Assembly: GCF_000526415.1 (NCBI RefSeq)
Contig: NZ_JAGA01000002.1
Location: 454,001 to 518,000 of the forward strand
Origin: Kallotenue papyrolyticum
GTDB taxonomy: Bacteria; Chloroflexota; Chloroflexia; Chloroflexales; Kallotenuaceae
Length of the DNA stretch: 64,000 nt
Direction: 5' to 3'
Shown here one piece after another: positions 60,900-64,000 of this stretch. The notes under the pieces were generated by a model that was not told where the DNA came from, made no database searches, and saw nothing but the letters and a program-made list of their open reading frames with translations. The number at the start of each line of letters is the position of its first letter. Position 1 is the stretch's first letter. The translations under genes were made by a program, and so were the position numbers.

Positions 60900-62159
60900 A
60901 TGCGCGTGTTGTACTGTATTCCGAGCTATGCGCCTGGGCTGCTGGGCAACCAGATCCACGCCGATGTGATGGCCTGCTGGCGGGCTGCCGGCGTAGCGAG
61001 CGAGGTACTCACCTTTGCCGCCGGTCTGCGACAGCCGGAGACGCTGCTGATCGATGGTGTGCCCGTCCACCGCTTGCCGCTCAACCGCACCCCTTGGGAG
61101 AAGGCGGCCAACCGCGCGGTGCAGCCCGTGCTGCGCTATCCCTACTGGATGGGCGCGCTGGTGCGTCTGCGGCGCTTTCTGTTGGCGCAGGGCCGGCGCT
61201 TCGATCTGCTACACATTGAGACGGCGTTTCCGCTGGCGGCGCTGGCAGTGTTGAGCGGCGCGCCGTTGCCGCCCATGGCCGTGACGCTCCAGGGCGCGGA
61301 CGTGATGGCCGAGCCGGAGTTTGACTATGGCTACGCGCGCTTTGCCGCGGTACGCGCACTGTTGCGACAGGTGTTTCGCCGCGCAGCGTTGTTACGCGCC
61401 GACTCCCCGATGATTGCGCGGCTGGTGGTAGCCATGGGCGCCGATCCGGCCAAGACGATCAGCGTGCCGTTCAACATCACCGCCGATCGCTTTCCGCCAG
61501 CGGATGAGCCGCTGGAACGCTTCCGTGCTCGGGCGCGCGCGACGATCTGCGCGCGGCATGGCCTCGATCCCGCCGTGCCGATCCTGCTGAGTATCAACCG
61601 GCTGCATCCGTTCAAGGGGATCGAGTTCCTGGTCGAGGCGTTACCCGAGATCCAGCGCGCAGTCGGTCCGGTCCATCTGCTGATCGGCGGGCCCAACCGC
61701 GCGACGCCGCGCTTTGGCGACTATGGTGCCTATCTGCAACGGCGCGCCACGGAGCTGGGCGTGGCCGGCAGCGTGCGGTTGCTAGGGCGGATCGAGCCCG
61801 CGGAAACGCCGCTGTACTACGCCGCCGCCGATATCGCAGGCGTGGTCTCGGTAGCCGAATCGCTGAGTCGCGTGGCCGCCGAGGCGGGGGCCGTAGGCAC
61901 GCCCACGATTGTGACACGCACCACCGGCATCAGCGAGTATGTCGCGGCCCACGATGCGGGACAGGTGATCGAACCGCGCTCCGGCGCGGCAGTGGCTGCC
62001 GCAGCCATCCATCTGTTGCGCGATCGCGCCCTGTGGCAGCGCCAGTCGGCGCATGGGCCGCGCCTGGCGGCCCTGTTTCGCTCGGAGGTGATCGCCCAGC
62101 AGTTGTTGGAGGCCTATCGTGCGCTGCTTGGCGCGGCCTCAGCCAGCGGCTCAAGCTGA
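60900..62159 (+). CDS. Glycosyltransferase family 4 protein
   Basis: 419 residues, GT-B fold. It starts MRVLYCIPSYAPGLLGNQIH; the donor half shows PILLSINRLHPFKGIEFLVEAL, VHLLIGGPNRATP and YYAAADIAGVVSVAESLSRVAAEAGAVGTPTI, including the GT4 Glu region. ATG 60900 is preferred over the TTG two codons earlier. Its 3' end overlaps the convergent membrane-protein gene by 46 nt. Confidence 0.9.
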   Translation: MRVLYCIPSYAPGLLGNQIHADVMACWRAAGVASEVLTFAAGLRQPETLLIDGVPVHRLPLNRTPWEKAANRAVQPVLRYPYWMGALVRLRRFLLAQGRRFDLLHIETAFPLAALAVLSGAPLPPMAVTLQGADVMAEPEFDYGYARFAAVRALLRQVFRRAALLRADSPMIARLVVAMGADPAKTISVPFNITADRFPPADEPLERFRARARATICARHGLDPAVPILLSINRLHPFKGIEFLVEALPEIQRAVGPVHLLIGGPNRATPRFGDYGAYLQRRATELGVAGSVRLLGRIEPAETPLYYAAADIAGVVSVAESLSRVAAEAGAVGTPTIVTRTTGISEYVAAHDAGQVIEPRSGAAVAAAAIHLLRDRALWQRQSAHGPRLAALFRSEVIAQQLLEAYRALLGAASASGSS

Positions 62160-64000
62160 AGATCGGTGAAGGACAGGCTGATCGGCCGTGGAGTGGGTTC
62201 GTGACTCGGGCTTGAGCGGCTGATCAGGCGTAGGCGATGCTCGCCGGGTGGCAGCGTCAGGTGTAGCTTGAGCGTACGCTGCACGGGAGTCGCCTGCGTG
62301 GTCAGCCATACTCGGCCATCGATGCTAAGCTGAAACGGGCGAGGTGTGTCAAAACTGACAAGGGTGAGGCGGATTTCGACCGGCTGGGATGTGGTGTGGG
62401 GATTAACCAGATACAGCTCGGCCTGATCAGCCATCCAGCGCCAACGGCGTGTGCGATCCTGTTCGAGGTCGTACCACCCGCTGCCTAAGAGGAGAAAAGG
62501 TTGGGGATGTGCGAGCGGTGGAAGCTGGTACACGCAAAGGGTGGTGTCGTGGTAGGTGGGTTGGAGATCGGGATACAATCGATGTAACACATCGATAATG
62601 CGTTGTTCGGCAGATGGTGTCAGCTTCGTGCGGCGCAGCACAACAGTTTGTAGATCATAAAATGCGAAGGCCTGGCGCGCGGCAGCGAGTTGGTCGAGAA
62701 TATCCGGTGTATCGCGTAGCAATCCCCTTGCCACATCTGTTTGTGTGAGGGTTGCTTGCTGTGCCAGCCACAGATCGAAGAGGCCGGGCACATGCTCCAG
62801 AAAGGGGTAGTCTGGGGCGCGCGCCACAAACCCGCCGATGATCGGGCGCCCATGCACCAGTTGATGGCGCAGCGTATCGGTGCCTTCGGTCTCGATCGGC
62901 AGATCGATGATCGCGCCCGACTGGCCCGCGAGCGTGGCGATCGCCGGATGGCTTTGCCAGGCGATCGCCGGCGCGGGCACGGCCACATACTCCGCGATCA
63001 GCAGCGCGACGGCGGCCAGCGCCAGCCACTGCCGGCCGCGTGCCAGCAGCCAGCGCAGCCCGGCACCGGCCAGCAGGATCAGTCCGGGCAGGGCCACCAC
63101 GATGAAATGGTTGGGACGGCGCGCCAACGTCGCGCCCGGAAGCCAGCGCAGCAGTGCGAAGGGTAGTGGCAGACCGGTATCTACCCCGGCGACGCGCAGG
63201 CTCGGTCCCAGCGCCAGCAGCCCGGCGACCAGCGCGGTCAGCGCCCATGGCCAGAGTCGACGCCGGGCGACCCATGTTCCCAGCCCGGCCAGCGCCAGCA
63301 GGGTCAGGCCTGGCCCGATGACCCAGGCGCCGATATAGGGTGGGCGAATCTGCCGATTCCAGGCCTGGGCTTGTGCGCCCCACAGCGGATGCCAGGGACT
63401 GGGGAGCAGCCAGTCCAGCAGATCGGCGGCATGGTCGCCGGTCCATTCATGCCATACGTTGCCCCAACCCATAGCGCGCAGGCCAGGGAGTACGATGGGC
63501 AGCAGCACCAGACTGCCGGTGCCTGCCACGAGGATCACTGCTCGGCACGCTCGCCAGAGACGATTGCTGTGGCGGAGTGCTGCCAGATGCAGGACAACCC
63601 ACAGCGCGCTCCACACTGCCACGAACAGGGCGCAGTACCAGCTTGTCAGCGCCACAGCGGCAAAGAGCCCGCCGGCGCTGACCGCAAACCAGGGCGTGTG
63701 TCGTTCCAGCGTTAGCACCAGGGCCAGCATGTAGAACGGAATCCACTGCAGCGCGATCCATTCAAGCTGGCCATCCATCAGTTTGGTGATGTGGAAGGGC
63801 GTAAAGGCGAAGAGCGCACCGGCGAGCAGTGCCAGCGCACGGTGGCGCAGCACGTGCCAGGCCAGCAGATACATGCCCAGGCCGCTGAGCACAAAACCCA
63901 ACAGCACAGCGGTGTTGTAGGCGGCAATCGGTCCGCCCAGCCACTGCACCGGCAGCGTCAACAGCCCGTTGGTGATGTTCAGCGTCTGGAGGTAGAGGCC
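62114..64000 (-). CDS. Large membrane protein, partial (cut by the right edge)
   Basis: At least 628 residues; the frame continues beyond position 64000 (GLYLQTLNITNGLLTLPVQW at the edge), so the N-terminus is missing. Eight or nine helices precede a soluble C-terminal part of about 300 residues with SGAIIDLPIETEGTDTLRHQ, ADQAELYLVNPHTTSQPVEI and a beta-rich end. The layout resembles the membrane protein at 40496-42394. A GT-C-like or YfhO-like envelope enzyme is possible. It is convergent with the glycosyltransferase gene. Confidence 0.65.
   Translation of the reverse strand, partial: GLYLQTLNITNGLLTLPVQWLGGPIAAYNTAVLLGFVLSGLGMYLLAWHVLRHRALALLAGALFAFTPFHITKLMDGQLEWIALQWIPFYMLALVLTLERHTPWFAVSAGGLFAAVALTSWYCALFVAVWSALWVVLHLAALRHSNRLWRACRAVILVAGTGSLVLLPIVLPGLRAMGWGNVWHEWTGDHAADLLDWLLPSPWHPLWGAQAQAWNRQIRPPYIGAWVIGPGLTLLALAGLGTWVARRRLWPWALTALVAGLLALGPSLRVAGVDTGLPLPFALLRWLPGATLARRPNHFIVVALPGLILLAGAGLRWLLARGRQWLALAAVALLIAEYVAVPAPAIAWQSHPAIATLAGQSGAIIDLPIETEGTDTLRHQLVHGRPIIGGFVARAPDYPFLEHVPGLFDLWLAQQATLTQTDVARGLLRDTPDILDQLAAARQAFAFYDLQTVVLRRTKLTPSAEQRIIDVLHRLYPDLQPTYHDTTLCVYQLPPLAHPQPFLLLGSGWYDLEQDRTRRWRWMADQAELYLVNPHTTSQPVEIRLTLVSFDTPRPFQLSIDGRVWLTTQATPVQRTLKLHLTLPPGEHRLRLISRSSPSHEPTPRPISLSFTDLQLEPLAEAAPSSAR

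Overview
The window looks like a piece of a high-GC Chloroflexota chromosome, probably near the Chloroflexus/Kallotenue side of the phylum. This is inferred from gene content and style: a fused ADP-forming acyl-CoA synthetase, a secreted PD40-propeller protein with a phylum-typical N-terminal region, a membrane-anchored LuxR-kelch regulator, and many very large multi-pass glycan/membrane proteins. There are no rRNA genes, no complete tRNA and no CRISPR array.

Region 1 (1-10.0 kb, all on the minus strand) is a nitrogen-acquisition block reading ureF-ureD-ureA-ureB-ureC-urtA-urtB-urtC-urtD-urtE: urease structural subunits, two of its accessory proteins and a complete urea ABC importer. The Ni-delivery GTPase UreG and UreE are not in the window and may lie left of position 1. 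The block carries two copies of a heptad-built palindromic repeat and two long perfect hairpins.

Region 2 (about 10.3-21.6 kb) has lower GC and looks like a decayed integron or genomic island. It holds three 125-127 bp attC-like sites in one orientation (10295, 16375, 18834) and an integron-integrase remnant with the IntI-specific segment and one in-frame stop (20744-21229). It also holds a dead AvaI/BsoBI-type restriction endonuclease with two catalytic residues replaced, and a 3'-half tRNA-Gln scar immediately before murI (21560-21602). Between the first two attC-like sites is a compact unit of PadR regulator, HAAS-domain membrane protein, two homologous secreted His/Trp/Tyr-rich small proteins, and an ABC ATPase with a 770-residue FtsX-type permease. 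This unit is the best candidate here for an undescribed system. A secreted beta-propeller protein fills the next segment.

Region 3 (21.6-29.1 kb) is ordinary core chromosome: murI, comEC-like, a GT87-like membrane protein, a MOSC protein, and a DRTGG/AAA_26 protein next to the fused ADP-forming synthetase (acyl-CoA/acetate energy metabolism).

Region 4 (29.3-45.1 kb) is cell-surface biology: a stand-alone glycosyltransferase with its own promoter and terminator, a lipoprotein and a repetitive secreted protein, and a minus-strand glycan cluster (two glycosyltransferases, two methyltransferases, a flippase-like membrane protein, a sugar nucleotidyltransferase). It ends with the LuxR-TM-kelch regulator, a large membrane protein, a LysM/SH3/M23 endopeptidase and a phosphodiester glycosidase-like lipoprotein.

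Region 5 (45.2-64 kb) starts with radC, a shortened sugar isomerase, a zinc-type dehydrogenase and a site-2 protease. It continues with a long plus-strand run of four large membrane proteins, two methyltransferases, a Wzx-type flippase and a glycosyltransferase, with overlapping or tightly spaced start/stop codons, and ends with a partial membrane protein cut by the right edge. Several genes have a -10 box 6-9 nt before the start codon and are probably leaderless.
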